Assembly (NCBI GenBank): GCA_028872015.1
Contig: JAGWLO010000028.1
Span: forward strand, 1-42,384
DNA length: 42,384 nucleotides
Source of the DNA: Burkholderiales bacterium
Lineage (GTDB): Bacteria; Pseudomonadota; Gammaproteobacteria; Burkholderiales; Burkholderiaceae_C
Reading direction: 5' to 3'
Part shown: in pieces, positions 28,796 through 39,582 of the stretch
Layout of the letters: each line of letters begins with the position of its first letter
Numbering within the stretch: the first letter of the stretch is position 1
Program-made: the position numbers and the translations under genes
Notes under the pieces: generated by a model
What the model was told of the DNA's origin: nothing
The model's input: only the letters and a program-made list of their open reading frames with translations
The model's database searches: none

Positions 28796-30298
28796 ATGAA
28801 CCTCGCCACTCCCGATCTGCGGGCCGCCCCGGCCTGGCGCAGCGACGGCTGGGTGCGCGCGCTGGCCGGCGCGCTGCCCGGTCTGGCCACGGTGCAGGCA
28901 CCGCAGCCGCTGCCGGCCCCGCACTGGGTGGCCCGCAACGCCGCCCTGGCGGCCGAACTCGGCTGGTCCGACTGGCTGGACAGCGACGCGGCCCTGGCCC
29001 TGCTGGCCGGCAACCGGGTGCTGCCCGAGGGCCCCTGGGCCACCGCGTACTCGGGGCACCAGTTCGGCGTCTGGGCCGGGCCGCTGGGCGACGGCCGCGC
29101 GCTGCTGCTGGGCGAGGCTGCCACGCCGCAGGGCGCGCTCGAGGTGCAGCTCAAGGGTGCGGGCCCGACGCCCTACTCGCGCCGGGGCGACGGCCGCGCC
29201 GTGCTGCGCTCGTCGATCCGCGAATACCTGTGCTCCGAGGCCATGCACGGCCTGGGCATCCCCACCACGCGCGCCTTGGCGCTGGTGGGCTCGCCATTGC
29301 CGGTGCGGCGCGAGACGGTCGAGACCGCCGCCGTGGTGGTGCGCATCGCGCCCAGCTTCCTGCGCTTCGGGCACTTCGAGCACTTCGCCCACACGGCGGA
29401 AGACACCGAGGCCCTGCGCCACCTGGCCGACGCCACGATCGCGCGCTACTTCCCCGCCGCCGGCGACAGCGCCCAGCCCTACGCCGCGCTGCTGCAGGCG
29501 GTGGCGCTGCGCACCGCGGCGCTGATGGCGCAGTGGCAGGCCGCGGGCTTCTGCCACGGCGTGATGAACACCGACAACATGTCGGTGCTGGGCCTGACGC
29601 TGGACTACGGGCCGTTCGGCTTCCTCGATGCCTTCGACCCCGGCCACATCTGCAACCACACCGACCAAGGCGGCCGCTACGCGTGGTCGCGCCAGCCGCA
29701 GGTGGCGTTCTGGAACCTGCACGCGCTGGCTCGCGCCCTGCTGCCGCTGATCGGCGACGGCGACGCCGCGCTGGCCGCCATCGAGCCGTACAAGGCGGCA
29801 TTCGCCGACGCGATGCTCGCGGCCTGGCGCGCCAAGCTCGGACTGCGCGAACTCGACGGCCAGCACGAGGCCGACCGCGCGCTCGGCGACGACCTGCTGC
29901 GGCTGATGGCGCAGGACCGCTGCGACTTCACGATCACCTTCCGCCGCCTGGCGCAGTTCGGCACCGCCCCCGGGGCCGCGCGCGACACCGTGCGCGACCT
30001 CTTCATCGACCGCGGCGCCTTCGACGCCTGGGCCGCGCGCTACGCGGCGCGGCTCGCCCTGGAGCCCGGCACCGACGCCGAGCGCGCGCAGCGCATGAAC
30101 CGCGTCAACCCGAAGCTGGTGCTGCGCAACCACCTGGCCGAAGCGGCGATCCGCCGGGCCGCCGCGGGCGATTTCGGCGAGATCGAGCGTCTGCGTCGGG
30201 CGCTCTCGCAGCCGTTCGACGAAGACGCCGGCACGGCCGCCGACGCCGCCTTTCCGCCCGACTGGGCGCAGCACCTGGAGGTCTCCTGCTCATCATGA
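28796..30298 (+). CDS. selO: Protein adenylyltransferase SelO (YdiU)
   Basis: A 500-residue SelO-family pseudokinase that transfers AMP to protein substrates and is linked in E. coli and yeast to oxidative stress. Key features are [16 protein letters not shown] (87-102), Lys120 in [19 protein letters not shown], the loop [10 protein letters not shown] (254-263) and metal-binding Asp270 in LDYGPFGF. The C-terminus ends VSCSS, where many eukaryotic homologues carry selenocysteine; here it is an ordinary Cys and Ser. The msrB start codon overlaps its stop (ATGA). Confidence 0.95.
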   Translation: MNLATPDLRAAPAWRSDGWVRALAGALPGLATVQAPQPLPAPHWVARNAALAAELGWSDWLDSDAALALLAGNRVLPEGPWATAYSGHQFGVWAGPLGDGRALLLGEAATPQGALEVQLKGAGPTPYSRRGDGRAVLRSSIREYLCSEAMHGLGIPTTRALALVGSPLPVRRETVETAAVVVRIAPSFLRFGHFEHFAHTAEDTEALRHLADATIARYFPAAGDSAQPYAALLQAVALRTAALMAQWQAAGFCHGVMNTDNMSVLGLTLDYGPFGFLDAFDPGHICNHTDQGGRYAWSRQPQVAFWNLHALARALLPLIGDGDAALAAIEPYKAAFADAMLAAWRAKLGLRELDGQHEADRALGDDLLRLMAQDRCDFTITFRRLAQFGTAPGAARDTVRDLFIDRGAFDAWAARYAARLALEPGTDAERAQRMNRVNPKLVLRNHLAEAAIRRAAAGDFGEIERLRRALSQPFDEDAGTAADAAFPPDWAQHLEVSCSS

Positions 30299-30723
30299 CC
30301 CAGCCGCACGACCACGACGACCCGCGCTACCCGGTCCGCAAGTCCGATGCCGAGTGGCGCGCCAGCCTCGACCCGATGCAATACGAGGTGGCGCGCCACG
30401 CCGCCACCGAGCGCGCCTTCAGCGGCAAGTACTGGGACCACTTCGCCGCCGGCCAGTACCGCTGCGTGGGCTGCGGCACGCCGCTGTTCGAATCCACCAC
30501 CAAGTTCGACGCCGGCTGCGGCTGGCCCAGCTACTGGGAGCCGATCAACAGCGAGGTGGTCGAGCGCGTGCGCGACGCCAGCCACGGCATGGTGCGCATC
30601 GAGGTGCGCTGCAACCGCTGCGGCAGCCACCTCGGGCATGTCTTCGAAGACGGCCCCGAGCCCACCGGCGAGCGCTTCTGCATCAACTCGGCGGCGATCG
30701 ACTTCAAGCCGGGGCCGGGGTGA
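30295..30723 (+). CDS. msrB: Peptide-methionine (R)-S-oxide reductase
   Basis: A 142-residue MsrB that repairs methionine-R-sulfoxide in proteins. The catalytic Cys129 lies in RFCINSAA, and zinc is bound by C57/C60 (CVGC) and C106/C109 (CNRC). Cys75 in DAGCGWPSY is the usual position of a resolving Cys. The start overlaps the selO stop by four bases and the bolA-like gene starts at its own stop codon, so these three genes are very likely one transcript. Confidence 0.96.
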   Translation: MTQPHDHDDPRYPVRKSDAEWRASLDPMQYEVARHAATERAFSGKYWDHFAAGQYRCVGCGTPLFESTTKFDAGCGWPSYWEPINSEVVERVRDASHGMVRIEVRCNRCGSHLGHVFEDGPEPTGERFCINSAAIDFKPGPG

Positions 30724-30992
30724 TGCAGCGCCTGGACGCGGCCGCCATCGAGGCCTGCCTGCGCGCGGCTTTGCGCCCCGCCGAGATCGCGGTCGTGGAC
30801 GACAGCCACCTGCATGCCGGCCACGCCGGCGCGCGCGAGGGCAGCCACTACACGGTGCGGCTGCGCAGCGAGCGCTTTGCCGGGCTCGCCCGGGTGGCCC
30901 GGCACCGCCTTGTGTATGATGCCTTGGGCCCGCTGGCCGCCCAGGGCGTGCACGCGCTGGCCATCGTGGCCAAGACGCCGGACGAAACCTGA
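30723..30992 (+). CDS. BolA family protein
   Basis: An 89-residue BolA-like protein. DDSHLHAGHAGAREGSHYTV and RVARHRLVYDALGPL are highly typical of the family, which works with monothiol glutaredoxins in iron-sulfur handling. The conserved histidines for cluster binding are present. It overlaps msrB by one base (TGATG). In relatives I remember a septation protein gene (yciB) between msrB and bolA; it is absent here. Confidence 0.93.
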   Translation: MQRLDAAAIEACLRAALRPAEIAVVDDSHLHAGHAGAREGSHYTVRLRSERFAGLARVARHRLVYDALGPLAAQGVHALAIVAKTPDET

Positions 30993-31078
30993 AAGCCCTG
31001 GCGCGCCACCCCGGCGCCCCCGTTCCCCGCCCAGCCGCCAGCCCTGGCGGCATCCACCCCTCGAAGGCTCCCTTGCCC

Positions 31079-31945
31079 ATGAAGCTGAAGACTCCTGCCG
31101 CGCGCGCGGCCCTGGCCCCTGCCCTGCTCGCCCTGATGCTGCCGATGGCGGCCCTGGTGGCGGCGCCGGCGGCGCAGGCGCAGAACATCGCCATCGTCAA
31201 CGGCAAGCCGGTGCCCAAGGCGCGCCTGGACACCCTGCTCGACCAGGCCAAGAAGGCCGGCCAGGCCATCACGCCCGAGCTCGAGGCGCGGGCCAAGGAC
31301 GAGGTGGTGCTGCGCGAGATCTTCACGCAGGAGGCGCTGAAGCAGGGCATCCCGAACACCGCCGACTTCAAGGCGCAGATGGAGCTGGCGCGGCAGGCGA
31401 TCCTGATCCGCGACCTGTTCGACGCCTACCGCGCCAAGCACCCGATCACCGACGCCCAGGCCCTGGCCGAGTACGACAAGTACAAGGCCGCATCGTCGGG
31501 CACCGAGTACCGCGCGCGCCACATCCTGGTCGACAGCGAGGACCAGGCCAAGAAGCTGATCGCCGAGATCAAGGGCGGCGCCAAGTTCGCCGACGTGGCC
31601 AAGAAATACTCGAAGGACACCGGCTCGGCCCCGAACGGCGGCGAGCTCGACTTCGCCAAGCCCGATGCCTACGTGCCCGAATTCGCCGAGGCGCTGACCA
31701 AGCTGAAGAAGGGCGAGATGACGCAGACGCCGGTGAAGACGCAGTTCGGCTGGCACATCATCGAGCTCGAGGACACGCGGCCGGTGAAGTTCCCCGAGTT
31801 CGCCGACGTCAAGGACAAGATCAAGGAGCGGCTGGAGCAGATCGAGATGCAGCAGTACCAGGAGGCGCTGCGCAAGGCCGCCAAGACCGACTACAACTTC
31901 GGCCGCCCCGCCGCCGCGGCGCCCGCCTCGGCCGCCACGAAGTAG
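31079..31945 (+). CDS. Parvulin-type peptidyl-prolyl cis-trans isomerase, secreted
   Basis: A 288-residue periplasmic foldase. The signal peptide begins MKLKTPAARAALAPALLA and ends at AAQAQ. A SurA-like N-domain comes next, then a parvulin domain (about 140-235) with RARHILVDSEDQAKKLI, GGELDF and TQFGWHIIEL. The end is Ala-rich. The ATG at 31079 is preferred over a TTG two codons earlier. It follows the bolA-like gene by 86 bases and probably is transcribed with it. Confidence 0.92.
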   Translation: MKLKTPAARAALAPALLALMLPMAALVAAPAAQAQNIAIVNGKPVPKARLDTLLDQAKKAGQAITPELEARAKDEVVLREIFTQEALKQGIPNTADFKAQMELARQAILIRDLFDAYRAKHPITDAQALAEYDKYKAASSGTEYRARHILVDSEDQAKKLIAEIKGGAKFADVAKKYSKDTGSAPNGGELDFAKPDAYVPEFAEALTKLKKGEMTQTPVKTQFGWHIIELEDTRPVKFPEFADVKDKIKERLEQIEMQQYQEALRKAAKTDYNFGRPAAAAPASAATK

Positions 31946-31960
31946 CCGCCCCGGCGGCCG

Positions 31961-31984
31961 GCCCCGCCAGCAGGCTGGCGGGGC
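31961..31984. terminator. Hairpin between convergent ppiC-like and quinone reductase genes
   Basis: GCCCCGCCAG (31961-31970) and CTGGCGGGGC (31975-31984) form a perfect 10-bp GC-rich stem with a 4-base loop, exactly between the two convergent genes. It has no T tract on either side, so it may block by stability alone or protect 3' ends. Confidence 0.6.
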
Positions 31985-32000
31985 TGGCAGCGGCGCCGGC

Positions 32001-32984
32001 CTACGGCACGAGCACGGTGGAACCCGTGGTCTTGCGCGCCTCCAGGTCGCGGTGCGCCTGCGCGACATCGGCCATCGGGTAGCGCTGGTCGATGCGGATC
32101 TTCACCGCACCGCTGCCCACCACCGCGAACAGGTCATCGGCCATCGCCTGCGTGGCTTCGCGCGTGGCGATGTGCGTGAACAGCGTCTGGCGCGTCACGT
32201 ACAGCGACCCCTTGGGGCCCAGCACGCCGGGCGCGAACGGCGCCACCGGCCCCGAGGCATTGCCGAAGCTGGCCATCAGGCCGAAGGGGCGCAGGCAGTC
32301 CAGGCTCTTCTCGAAGGTGTCCCGGCCCACCGAGTCGTAGACCACCTTCACGCCCTGGCCGCCAGTGATGTCCTTGACCCGGGCGACGAAGTCTTCGCGC
32401 GAGTAATCGATGGCATGGGTCGCACCATGTTCCAGGGCCAGCGCACACTTGGCTGCGTTGCCCGCGGTGCCGATCAGCTGCAGGCCCAGCGCCTTGGCCC
32501 ATTGGCAGGCGATCAGGCCCACGCCGCCGGCGGCGGCGTGGAAAAGCACGAAGTCGCCCGGCTGCAGGCCTTCCACCGGCAGCGTCTTCTTCAGCAGGTA
32601 CTGGGCCGTCAGCCCCTTCAGCATCATGCCGGCGGCGGTGTCGAAATCGATGCCGTCGGGCAGTTGCACCACGTTGCGGGCCGGCATCACGCGCACCGCG
32701 CTGTAGGCGCCGGGCGGGCTGCTGGCGTAGGCCGCGCGGTCGCCGGCGGCCAGGTGGGTGACGCCCGGCCCCACCGCCTCGACGATGCCCGCGCCTTCCA
32801 TGCCCAGCGTCAGCGGCAACGGATTGGCGTACAGGCCGGTGCGCTGGTAGACGTCGATGTAGTTCAGGCCGCAGGCCTCGTGCCGGATCCGGATCTCGCC
32901 CGGGCCGGGATCGCCCACCGGCAGGTCGACGAGCTTCATCTGTTCGGGTCCGCCGAAGGCGGTGATCTGGATCGCGCTGGGCAT
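32001..32984 (-). CDS. NADPH:quinone oxidoreductase (QOR-type MDR)
   Basis: A 327-residue zinc-independent quinone oxidoreductase. [15 protein letters not shown] (38-52) and the nucleotide-binding stretch AAAGGVG (150-156) in [20 protein letters not shown] are characteristic. [20 protein letters not shown] and the ending GSTVLVP also fit. It reduces quinones or enones with NADPH in the cytoplasm. The gene is alone on its strand and divergent from the DUF2007-like gene. Confidence 0.94.
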   Translation of the reverse strand: MPSAIQITAFGGPEQMKLVDLPVGDPGPGEIRIRHEACGLNYIDVYQRTGLYANPLPLTLGMEGAGIVEAVGPGVTHLAAGDRAAYASSPPGAYSAVRVMPARNVVQLPDGIDFDTAAGMMLKGLTAQYLLKKTLPVEGLQPGDFVLFHAAAGGVGLIACQWAKALGLQLIGTAGNAAKCALALEHGATHAIDYSREDFVARVKDITGGQGVKVVYDSVGRDTFEKSLDCLRPFGLMASFGNASGPVAPFAPGVLGPKGSLYVTRQTLFTHIATREATQAMADDLFAVVGSGAVKIRIDQRYPMADVAQAHRDLEARKTTGSTVLVP

Positions 32985-33092
32985 GGCAGCTCCGTGGGTG
33001 TGGGGGTGGATCGGGCGACGAGGTTAAGCGATGCCGCGCCGGCTTGCCGCGGCCGGCGCCGGGCCCGGATCGTGGCAGCATCCGCCCGCCCC

Positions 33093-33404
33093 ATGAAGCG
33101 CCTGCTGCAAGCCCCCAACCTCGCCCTGGCCACGCTGTGGGCCGACCAGCTCTGCGCGGCCGGCATCGCGGCCAGCGTGCAGCGCGCCTACGCCAGCGGC
33201 ATCGCCGGCGAGATCCCGCCCGACCAGGCCCTGCCCGAGGTGTGGGTGCTGGACGACACCGAGCTGCCGAGCGCGCGCGCGCTGATGGACGAGCTGCGCC
33301 GGCGTCCGCACGTGCACTGGCTGTGCCATGCCTGCGGCGAGAGCGTCGACGGCCCGTTCGAGCAATGCTGGAACTGCGGCGCACTGCGCCCGAACCCGGC
33401 CTGA
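33093..33404 (+). CDS. Small DUF2007-like protein with C-terminal zinc ribbon
   Basis: A 103-residue protein. The first 70 residues resemble the DUF2007 signal-transducing domain ([19 protein letters not shown], a short ferredoxin-like fold). The C-terminus has two CxxC pairs, C78/C81 and C92/C95, forming a zinc ribbon ([16 protein letters not shown]). The function is not known. It lies 18 bases before the DMT permease gene in the same direction. Confidence 0.82.
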   Translation: MKRLLQAPNLALATLWADQLCAAGIAASVQRAYASGIAGEIPPDQALPEVWVLDDTELPSARALMDELRRRPHVHWLCHACGESVDGPFEQCWNCGALRPNPA

Positions 33405-33422
33405 GGGGCCGCCGACCGCCGC

Positions 33423-34349
33423 ATGAAGCTCACGCCCCGCCTGGCCGGCCTGATGACGCTGCCGCCCCTGCTGTGGGCCGGCAACGCCGTGGTGGGCCGC
33501 CTGATGGCCGGCCAGGTGCCGCCGCTGACGCTGAACCTGCTGCGCTGGAGCCTGGTCGCGCTGATCCTGCTGCCGCTGCGCTGGCGGGCGCTGCTGCCGC
33601 CCTCGCAACTGCTGCGGCGCTGGCCCTACCTGATGGCGATCGGCCTGTTCGGGGTGGGCGCCTACAACGCACTGCAGTACCTGGCACTGGTGACCTCGTC
33701 ACCGCTGAACGTGACGCTGGTGGCGGCCAGCATGCCGGTGTGGATGCTGGCCGTGGGCGCGCTGGGCTTCGGCGAGCGGCCCACTCGGCGCCAGCTGCTG
33801 GGCGCGGTGCTCAGCCTGGCGGGCGTGGCGGTGGTGCTGGGGCGCGGCTCGTGGCAGACGCTGCGCCAGGTGCACCTGGTGCCGGGCGATCTGTACATCC
33901 TGCTCGCGGTGCTGGGCTGGTCGTGCTACAGCTGGCTGCTGGTGCGGCCGCCGGCCAGCATGCGCGGCGCGCAGCGCCCCACCGCCGCGCAGGGCTGGGA
34001 CTGGGCCGGCTTCCTGCTGGTGCAGACCGTGTTCGGCCTGTTCGCCGCGGGCCTGTTCGGCGGCGCCGAGCAGGCCCTGGGTGCCGCGCCCATCCACTGG
34101 GGCTGGGGGGTGGCCGCCGCGCTGCTGTACGTGTCGCTGGGCTCGTCGATCGTGGCCTACCGTTGCTGGGGCCTGGGGGTGGCCGAAGGCGGGCCGGCGC
34201 TGGCCTCGTTCTTCGGCAACCTCACGCCGCTGTTCGCCGCGCTGCTGTCGACGCTGCTGCTGGGCGAGGCGCCGCATGCCTACCACCTGATCGCCTTCGC
34301 GCTGATCGTGGGCGGCATCGTGGTGTCGCGCAACGCGCGGCCGGCGTGA
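33423..34349 (+). CDS. EamA/DMT family transporter
   Basis: A 308-residue inner-membrane protein with about ten hydrophobic helices in two repeats, typical of EamA drug/metabolite transporters. The N-terminal half has [15 protein letters not shown] and [19 protein letters not shown], and the C-terminal half has [20 protein letters not shown]. The exported compound is unknown. It may be co-transcribed with the preceding small gene. Confidence 0.92.
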   Translation: MKLTPRLAGLMTLPPLLWAGNAVVGRLMAGQVPPLTLNLLRWSLVALILLPLRWRALLPPSQLLRRWPYLMAIGLFGVGAYNALQYLALVTSSPLNVTLVAASMPVWMLAVGALGFGERPTRRQLLGAVLSLAGVAVVLGRGSWQTLRQVHLVPGDLYILLAVLGWSCYSWLLVRPPASMRGAQRPTAAQGWDWAGFLLVQTVFGLFAAGLFGGAEQALGAAPIHWGWGVAAALLYVSLGSSIVAYRCWGLGVAEGGPALASFFGNLTPLFAALLSTLLLGEAPHAYHLIAFALIVGGIVVSRNARPA

Positions 34350-34366
34350 CGCCGGCGGCGGCGACC

Positions 34367-34819
34367 TCAGGCCAGCCCGGTCGACCCGAAGCCGCCCTCG
34401 CCGCGCGCCGAATCGCCGAACGACTGCACCCGCTCGAAGCGCGCCTGCACCACCGGCACGATCACCATCTGCGCGATGCGCTCCATCGGCTGCACCGTGT
34501 AGGCCACGCTGCCGCGGTTCCAGCAGCTGACCATCAGCGGGCCCTGGTAGTCGCTGTCGATCAGCCCGACCAGGTTGCCCAGCACGATGCCGTGCTTGTG
34601 CCCCAGGCCCGAGCGCGGCAGCAGCATCGCGGCCAGCAGCGGGTTGCCGATGTGGACGGCCAGGCCGGTGGGGATCAGCGCTGCCTGCCCGGGCGCCAGC
34701 GTCAGCGGCGCGTCCAGGCAGGCGCGCAGGTCCAGGCCCGCGCTGCCGGGCGTGGCATAGGCCGGCAGCCCGTCGGCCATGCGCGCGTCGAGCACCTTGA
34801 GCTGGATCGTGGCGGTCAT
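34367..34819 (-). CDS. dut: Deoxyuridine 5'-triphosphate nucleotidohydrolase (dUTPase)
   Basis: A 150-residue trimeric dUTPase that hydrolyses dUTP to dUMP and keeps uracil out of DNA. All five motifs are visible: [12 protein letters not shown] (22-33), PRSGLG (68-73), GLIDSDYQG with Asp88/Asp90 (85-93), RIAQMVI (114-120) and [10 protein letters not shown] (139-148). The ATG overlaps the coaBC stop (ATGA), a common coaBC-dut arrangement. Confidence 0.97.
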   Translation of the reverse strand: MTATIQLKVLDARMADGLPAYATPGSAGLDLRACLDAPLTLAPGQAALIPTGLAVHIGNPLLAAMLLPRSGLGHKHGIVLGNLVGLIDSDYQGPLMVSCWNRGSVAYTVQPMERIAQMVIVPVVQARFERVQSFGDSARGEGGFGSTGLA

Positions 34820-36051
34820 GGGGCAGCGGCCGGCAGGCGCGCGGCGATCTCGTGCACCAGCTGGCGCGCCAGCGTCAACTTGTCGGCCTGCGGCAGCGCG
34901 TGCTCGCCGTCGGCATCGACCAGCACCACCGCGTTGTCGTCGCGGCCGAAGGTGGCCGGGCCGAGGTTGGCCACGATCAGCGGCACGCCCTTGCGGCGCA
35001 GCTTCTCGCGTGCGTGGTGCAGCAGGTTCTCGCTCTCGGCGGCAAAGCCCACGCACCAGGGGCGCTGGCCGGCCGGCAGACGGGCCACGGTGGCCAGGAT
35101 GTCGGGGTTCTCCACCAGCGCCAGCGGCGGCGGGTGGCCGCTGCCGCCCTTCTTGAGCTTGTGCGCGGCGACCTGCGCCGGGCGCCAGTCGGCCACCGCG
35201 GCGGTGGCGATGAAGACCTGGTGCCGCGGCGCCTCGGGCAGCACGGCGGCCAGCATCTGCTCGGCGCTGTGCACATCGATGCGGCGTACGCCGGCCGGCG
35301 TGGGCAGGTGCACGGGGCCGGCCACCAGCGTCACGCGGGCACCGGCCTCGGCCGCGGCGCGGGCCAGGGCGAAGCCCATCTTGCCGCTGGAGTGGTTGGT
35401 GATGCCGCGCACGGGGTCGATGGCCTCGAAGGTGGGGCCGGCGGTGATGAGCACCGTGCGCCCGGCCAGCGGCTTGGGTTGCAGGTGGGCGACGAGCGCC
35501 TCGCACAGCGCCGCGGCCTCGAGCATGCGGCCGTCGCCGACCTCGCCGCAGGCCTGCTCGCCGGCATCGGGGCCGAGCACGGCGGCGCCGTCGGCCACGA
35601 TCTGGGCCACGTTGCGCTGCGTCGCCGGGTGGGCCCACATCTCGCGGTTCATCGCCGGCGCCACCAGCAGCGGGCAGCGCGCTGCCGGCCGTGCCAGGCA
35701 GAGCAGGCTGAGCAGGTCGCCGGCGCGGCCCTGCGCGAGCTGCGCGATGAAGTCGGCGCTGGCCGGCGCCACCAGCACGGCATCGGCCCCGCCGGCCTGC
35801 CGCGTGAGGTCGATGTGCGCCATGTTGCCGGGCGGGCGCGCGTCCCACGGGCTGGTGAAGACGGGCCGGCCGCTCAGCGCCTGCATCGTGACCGGGGTGA
35901 TGAACTGCGCCGCGGCTTCGGTCATCACCACCTGCACCGTGGCGCCGGCACGCACCAGCTCGCGCGCCAGCTCGGCCGCCTTGTAGCAGGCGATGCCGCC
36001 CGTCAGGCCGAGGACGATGTGCCGCCCGCGCAGGGCCTGGGTGGACGCCAT
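34816..36051 (-). CDS. coaBC: Bifunctional phosphopantothenoylcysteine decarboxylase/synthetase
   Basis: A 411-residue bifunctional coenzyme A biosynthesis enzyme. The N-terminal CoaC half binds FMN ([15 protein letters not shown]) and has catalytic His79 (NMAHIDL), PAMNREMW (132-139) and Cys168 ([13 protein letters not shown]). The C-terminal CoaB half has [20 protein letters not shown] and VENPDILA. The ATG at 36051 is chosen; the frame extends upstream but [19 protein letters not shown] matches the usual beginning. It is divergent from cydA. Confidence 0.96.
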   Translation of the reverse strand: MASTQALRGRHIVLGLTGGIACYKAAELARELVRAGATVQVVMTEAAAQFITPVTMQALSGRPVFTSPWDARPPGNMAHIDLTRQAGGADAVLVAPASADFIAQLAQGRAGDLLSLLCLARPAARCPLLVAPAMNREMWAHPATQRNVAQIVADGAAVLGPDAGEQACGEVGDGRMLEAAALCEALVAHLQPKPLAGRTVLITAGPTFEAIDPVRGITNHSSGKMGFALARAAAEAGARVTLVAGPVHLPTPAGVRRIDVHSAEQMLAAVLPEAPRHQVFIATAAVADWRPAQVAAHKLKKGGSGHPPPLALVENPDILATVARLPAGQRPWCVGFAAESENLLHHAREKLRRKGVPLIVANLGPATFGRDDNAVVLVDADGEHALPQADKLTLARQLVHEIAARLPAAAP

Positions 36052-36092
36052 GGCGCGCGACTCTAGCAGGGCCGGCCGGCGCGGCCGACATC

Positions 36093-36122
36093 GCCCTAAG
36101 GGCAAACCCGGATAGCGATAAT
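36093..36122 (+). promoter_or_regulatory. Candidate promoter and palindrome of cydAB
   Basis: A GATAAT -10-like box (36117-36122) stands 52 bases before the cydA start. The 17-base-spaced -35 position is covered by the palindrome GCCCT-A-AGGGC (36093-36103) and is not a good -35 box, which would fit an activated or repressed promoter. I do not know what protein would bind. Confidence 0.4.
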
Positions 36123-36173
36123 TCAGCCCCAGAGCGCCAGATGCGCCCGCCGCAGCAAGGAAGCCCACTCCCC

Positions 36174-37526
36174 ATGGACGCCCTCATCCTGGCCCGCATG
36201 CAGTTCGCGGCCAACATGACCTTCCACATCCTGTTTCCCACCATCAGCATCGCGATGGGCTGGACCCTGCTGTTCTTCCGCCTGCGATGGCTGAAGACGC
36301 AGGACGGCGCCTGGCTCGGGGCCTACCGCTTCTGGACCAAGGTGTTCGCGCTGACCTTCGCGCTGGGCGTGGTCAGCGGCATCACGATGAGCTTCCAGTT
36401 CGGCACCAACTGGCCGGGCTTCATGGAGCACGTGGGCAACGTGGCCGGGCCGCTGCTGGGCTACGAGGTGCTGACCGCCTTCTTCCTCGAAGCCACCTTC
36501 CTGGGCGTGATGCTGTTCGGCCACGGCAAGGTGAGCGAGCGGGTGCACCTGCTGGCCACTTTCCTGGTGGCCTTCGGCACCACGATGAGCGCGTTCTGGA
36601 TCCTGGCGCTGAACTCGTGGCTGCAGACGCCGGCCGGCTACGAGATCCGCGCCGACGGCAACTTCTACGTCACCTCGTGGCTGCACGTGGTGTTCAACCC
36701 GAGCTTCCCGTACCGCCTCACGCACATGCTGCTGGCCTCGGGCCTGACGGTGGCGTTCCTGCTGTCCGGGCTGAGCGCGTGGCAGCTGCTGAAGGGCAAG
36801 GCCAACGCCGCCACGCCCAAGGTGCTGCGCACCGGCCTGACGCTGGCCGCGGTGCTGATCCCGCTGCAGATCCTGGCCGGCGATGCGCACGGCCTGAACA
36901 CGCTCGAGCACCAGCCGCAGAAGATCGCGGCCATGGAAGGCGTGTGGCACACCGAGCGCGGCGCGCCGCTGCTGCTGTTCGCCTGGCCCGACGCGGCGAC
37001 CCAGACCAACCGCTACGCCGTCGAGGTGCCCAAGGGCGCGTCGCTGATCCTGCGCCACGACCCGGACGGGCTGATCCAGGGCCTGGACGCCTTCCCGAAC
37101 GCGCACCCGCCGGTGCCGCCGCTGTTCTTCGGCTTCCGTGTCATGGTGGGCATCGGCGTGCTGATGCTGCTGACGAGCTGGAGCGGGCTGTGGCTGTACC
37201 GGCGCCGCGCCTGGGTCGCACAGCGCCTGCCCCGGCCGCTGCTGTGGGTGCTCACGGCGATGACGTTCTCGGGCTGGGGCGCCACCGTCGCCGGCTGGTA
37301 CGTGACGGAGATCGGGCGCCAGCCCTTCATCGTCTACGGCCTGCTGCGGGTGGCCGACGTGGCCTCGGACGTGGCGCCGCCGCTGATCGCGCTGACGCTC
37401 ACGCTCTACGTCACCGTGTATCTGGCGCTGATCGTGGCCTACATCGCGGTGCTGAAGTACATGGCCGAGAAGCCGCTCGAGCTGCCCGAGCCGCCGCGCC
37501 CCCGACCGGTGGCGGTGGCGGCATGA
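36174..37526 (+). CDS. cydA: Cytochrome bd-type quinol oxidase subunit I
   Basis: A 450-residue multi-helix subunit that binds quinol and the three haems. His18 (NMTFHILFP) and His184 (YRLTHML) match haem ligands, FRVMVG holds the axial Met, and Glu98/Glu106 are the conserved acidic residues. [16 protein letters not shown] is diagnostic. The quinol (Q) loop is short, as in cyanide-insensitive oxidases (CioA), unlike the long loop of E. coli. The ATG at 36174 has AAGGAA upstream. cydB overlaps by four bases. Confidence 0.95.
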   Translation: MDALILARMQFAANMTFHILFPTISIAMGWTLLFFRLRWLKTQDGAWLGAYRFWTKVFALTFALGVVSGITMSFQFGTNWPGFMEHVGNVAGPLLGYEVLTAFFLEATFLGVMLFGHGKVSERVHLLATFLVAFGTTMSAFWILALNSWLQTPAGYEIRADGNFYVTSWLHVVFNPSFPYRLTHMLLASGLTVAFLLSGLSAWQLLKGKANAATPKVLRTGLTLAAVLIPLQILAGDAHGLNTLEHQPQKIAAMEGVWHTERGAPLLLFAWPDAATQTNRYAVEVPKGASLILRHDPDGLIQGLDAFPNAHPPVPPLFFGFRVMVGIGVLMLLTSWSGLWLYRRRAWVAQRLPRPLLWVLTAMTFSGWGATVAGWYVTEIGRQPFIVYGLLRVADVASDVAPPLIALTLTLYVTVYLALIVAYIAVLKYMAEKPLELPEPPRPRPVAVAA

Positions 37527-38524
37527 GCGTCGACTGGGCGACGGCGCTGCCGGTGATCTTCCTGGGCCTGATGGGCCTGGCGATGCTGATCTACGTCGTG
37601 CTCGACGGCTACGACCTGGGCGTGGGCCTGCTGCTGCACCGCGCCAGCGATGCGCAGAAGGACACCATGATCGCCAGCATCGGCCCGTTCTGGGACGCCA
37701 ACGAGACCTGGCTGGTGCTCGGCGTGGGCATCCTGCTGATCGCCTTCCCGAAGGCGCACGGCATGGTGCTGACCGCGCTGTACCTGCCGGTGGCGCTGAT
37801 GCTGATCGGCCTCATCCTGCGCGGCGTGGCCTTCGACTTCCGCGTCAAGGCGCAGGACAGCCACAAGCCGACCTGGAACCGCGTCTTCTTCGCCGGCTCG
37901 GGCCTGGCCGCGATCAGCCAGGGCTGGATGCTGGGCCGCTACATCACGGGCTTTGCGCAGGGCCTGCAGTACGAGGTGTTCGCGGGCGTGATCGCGCTGC
38001 TGCTGCCGGCCGCCTACGTGCTGCTGGGCGCGGGCTGGCTGGTGATGAAGACCGAGGGCGCGTTGCAGCAGGCGGCGGTGGCCTGGGCCAAGAAGGCCTG
38101 GCCGCCGGTGGTGCTGGGCATGGGCCTGATCTCGCTGGCCACCCCGTGGGTGAGCGTCACCGTGCGCGAGCGCTGGTTCAGCCTGCCGGCCTTCATCGCG
38201 CTGCTGCCGATTCCGCTCATGACGCTGGCGGCCCTGGTCGGCCTGCGCGTGGTGCTGAATTCGCGCGCCGTGCTGGGCAAGCTGTGCTGGATGCCGCTGC
38301 TGCTGATGGTGGCGGTGTTCCTGCTGGGCGCCATCGGCCTGGCGTACAGCCTGTTCCCGTACGTGGTGATCGACCGCCTGACGGTGTGGCAGGCGGCCAG
38401 CGCCACCGAGTCGCTGGCCGTGATCGCCATCGGCTGCGCCGTCACCGTGCCGGCGATCCTGGGCTACACCGTGTTCTCGTACCGCGTCTTCCGCGGCAAG
38501 GCCAGCGAGCTGAAGTACGCCTGA
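37523..38524 (+). CDS. cydB: Cytochrome bd-type quinol oxidase subunit II
   Basis: A 333-residue subunit with about eight membrane helices. DGYDLGVGLLL, GPFWDANETWLVLG and LRGVAFDFRVK are conserved subunit II stretches. With CydA it reduces oxygen to water using quinol, without pumping protons. Its start overlaps the cydA stop (ATGA). No small cydX-like ORF follows; the next bases hold a terminator-like palindrome. Confidence 0.95.
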   Translation: MSVDWATALPVIFLGLMGLAMLIYVVLDGYDLGVGLLLHRASDAQKDTMIASIGPFWDANETWLVLGVGILLIAFPKAHGMVLTALYLPVALMLIGLILRGVAFDFRVKAQDSHKPTWNRVFFAGSGLAAISQGWMLGRYITGFAQGLQYEVFAGVIALLLPAAYVLLGAGWLVMKTEGALQQAAVAWAKKAWPPVVLGMGLISLATPWVSVTVRERWFSLPAFIALLPIPLMTLAALVGLRVVLNSRAVLGKLCWMPLLLMVAVFLLGAIGLAYSLFPYVVIDRLTVWQAASATESLAVIAIGCAVTVPAILGYTVFSYRVFRGKASELKYA

Positions 38525-38532
38525 TCACGGCG

Positions 38533-39326
<794 letters not shown>

Positions 39327-39337
39327 GGCCGCGATTG

Positions 39338-39535
39338 TCAGGGGCCCGCCCCGGGCCCGGCCAGGCGCGGCAGGCCGGGCCGCAGGCCGGCTTCGAGCCG
39401 GGTGCGCCAGGGCTCCTCGCTCGGCAGCGGCAGCTGCATCAAGTTGGGAAAGACCGCCGGATCGCCCATCAGGCGCGCGTACTCGGCGGCATCGGCCGGG
39501 CGTGCGCGGCGCAGGGTGATCGACGTGTCGATCAT
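39338..39535 (-). pseudogene. Truncated GNAT acetyltransferase remnant
   Basis: The 65-residue frame begins [20 protein letters not shown] and continues [20 protein letters not shown], which is the N-terminal helix-strand start of a GNAT acetyltransferase of the kind usually 150-180 residues long. The acetyl-CoA-binding loop is missing: the frame ends 11 bases before the SEC-C gene, leaving no room for the rest. It is therefore probably a deletion remnant; a genuinely short protein is less likely. It is 47 bases downstream of the TonB-dependent receptor gene. Confidence 0.65.
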
Positions 39536-39582
39536 GGCGGCTGGGGGCCGGGCGTGCTGGGGGCCGCCCGGCCCTGGGGCAC

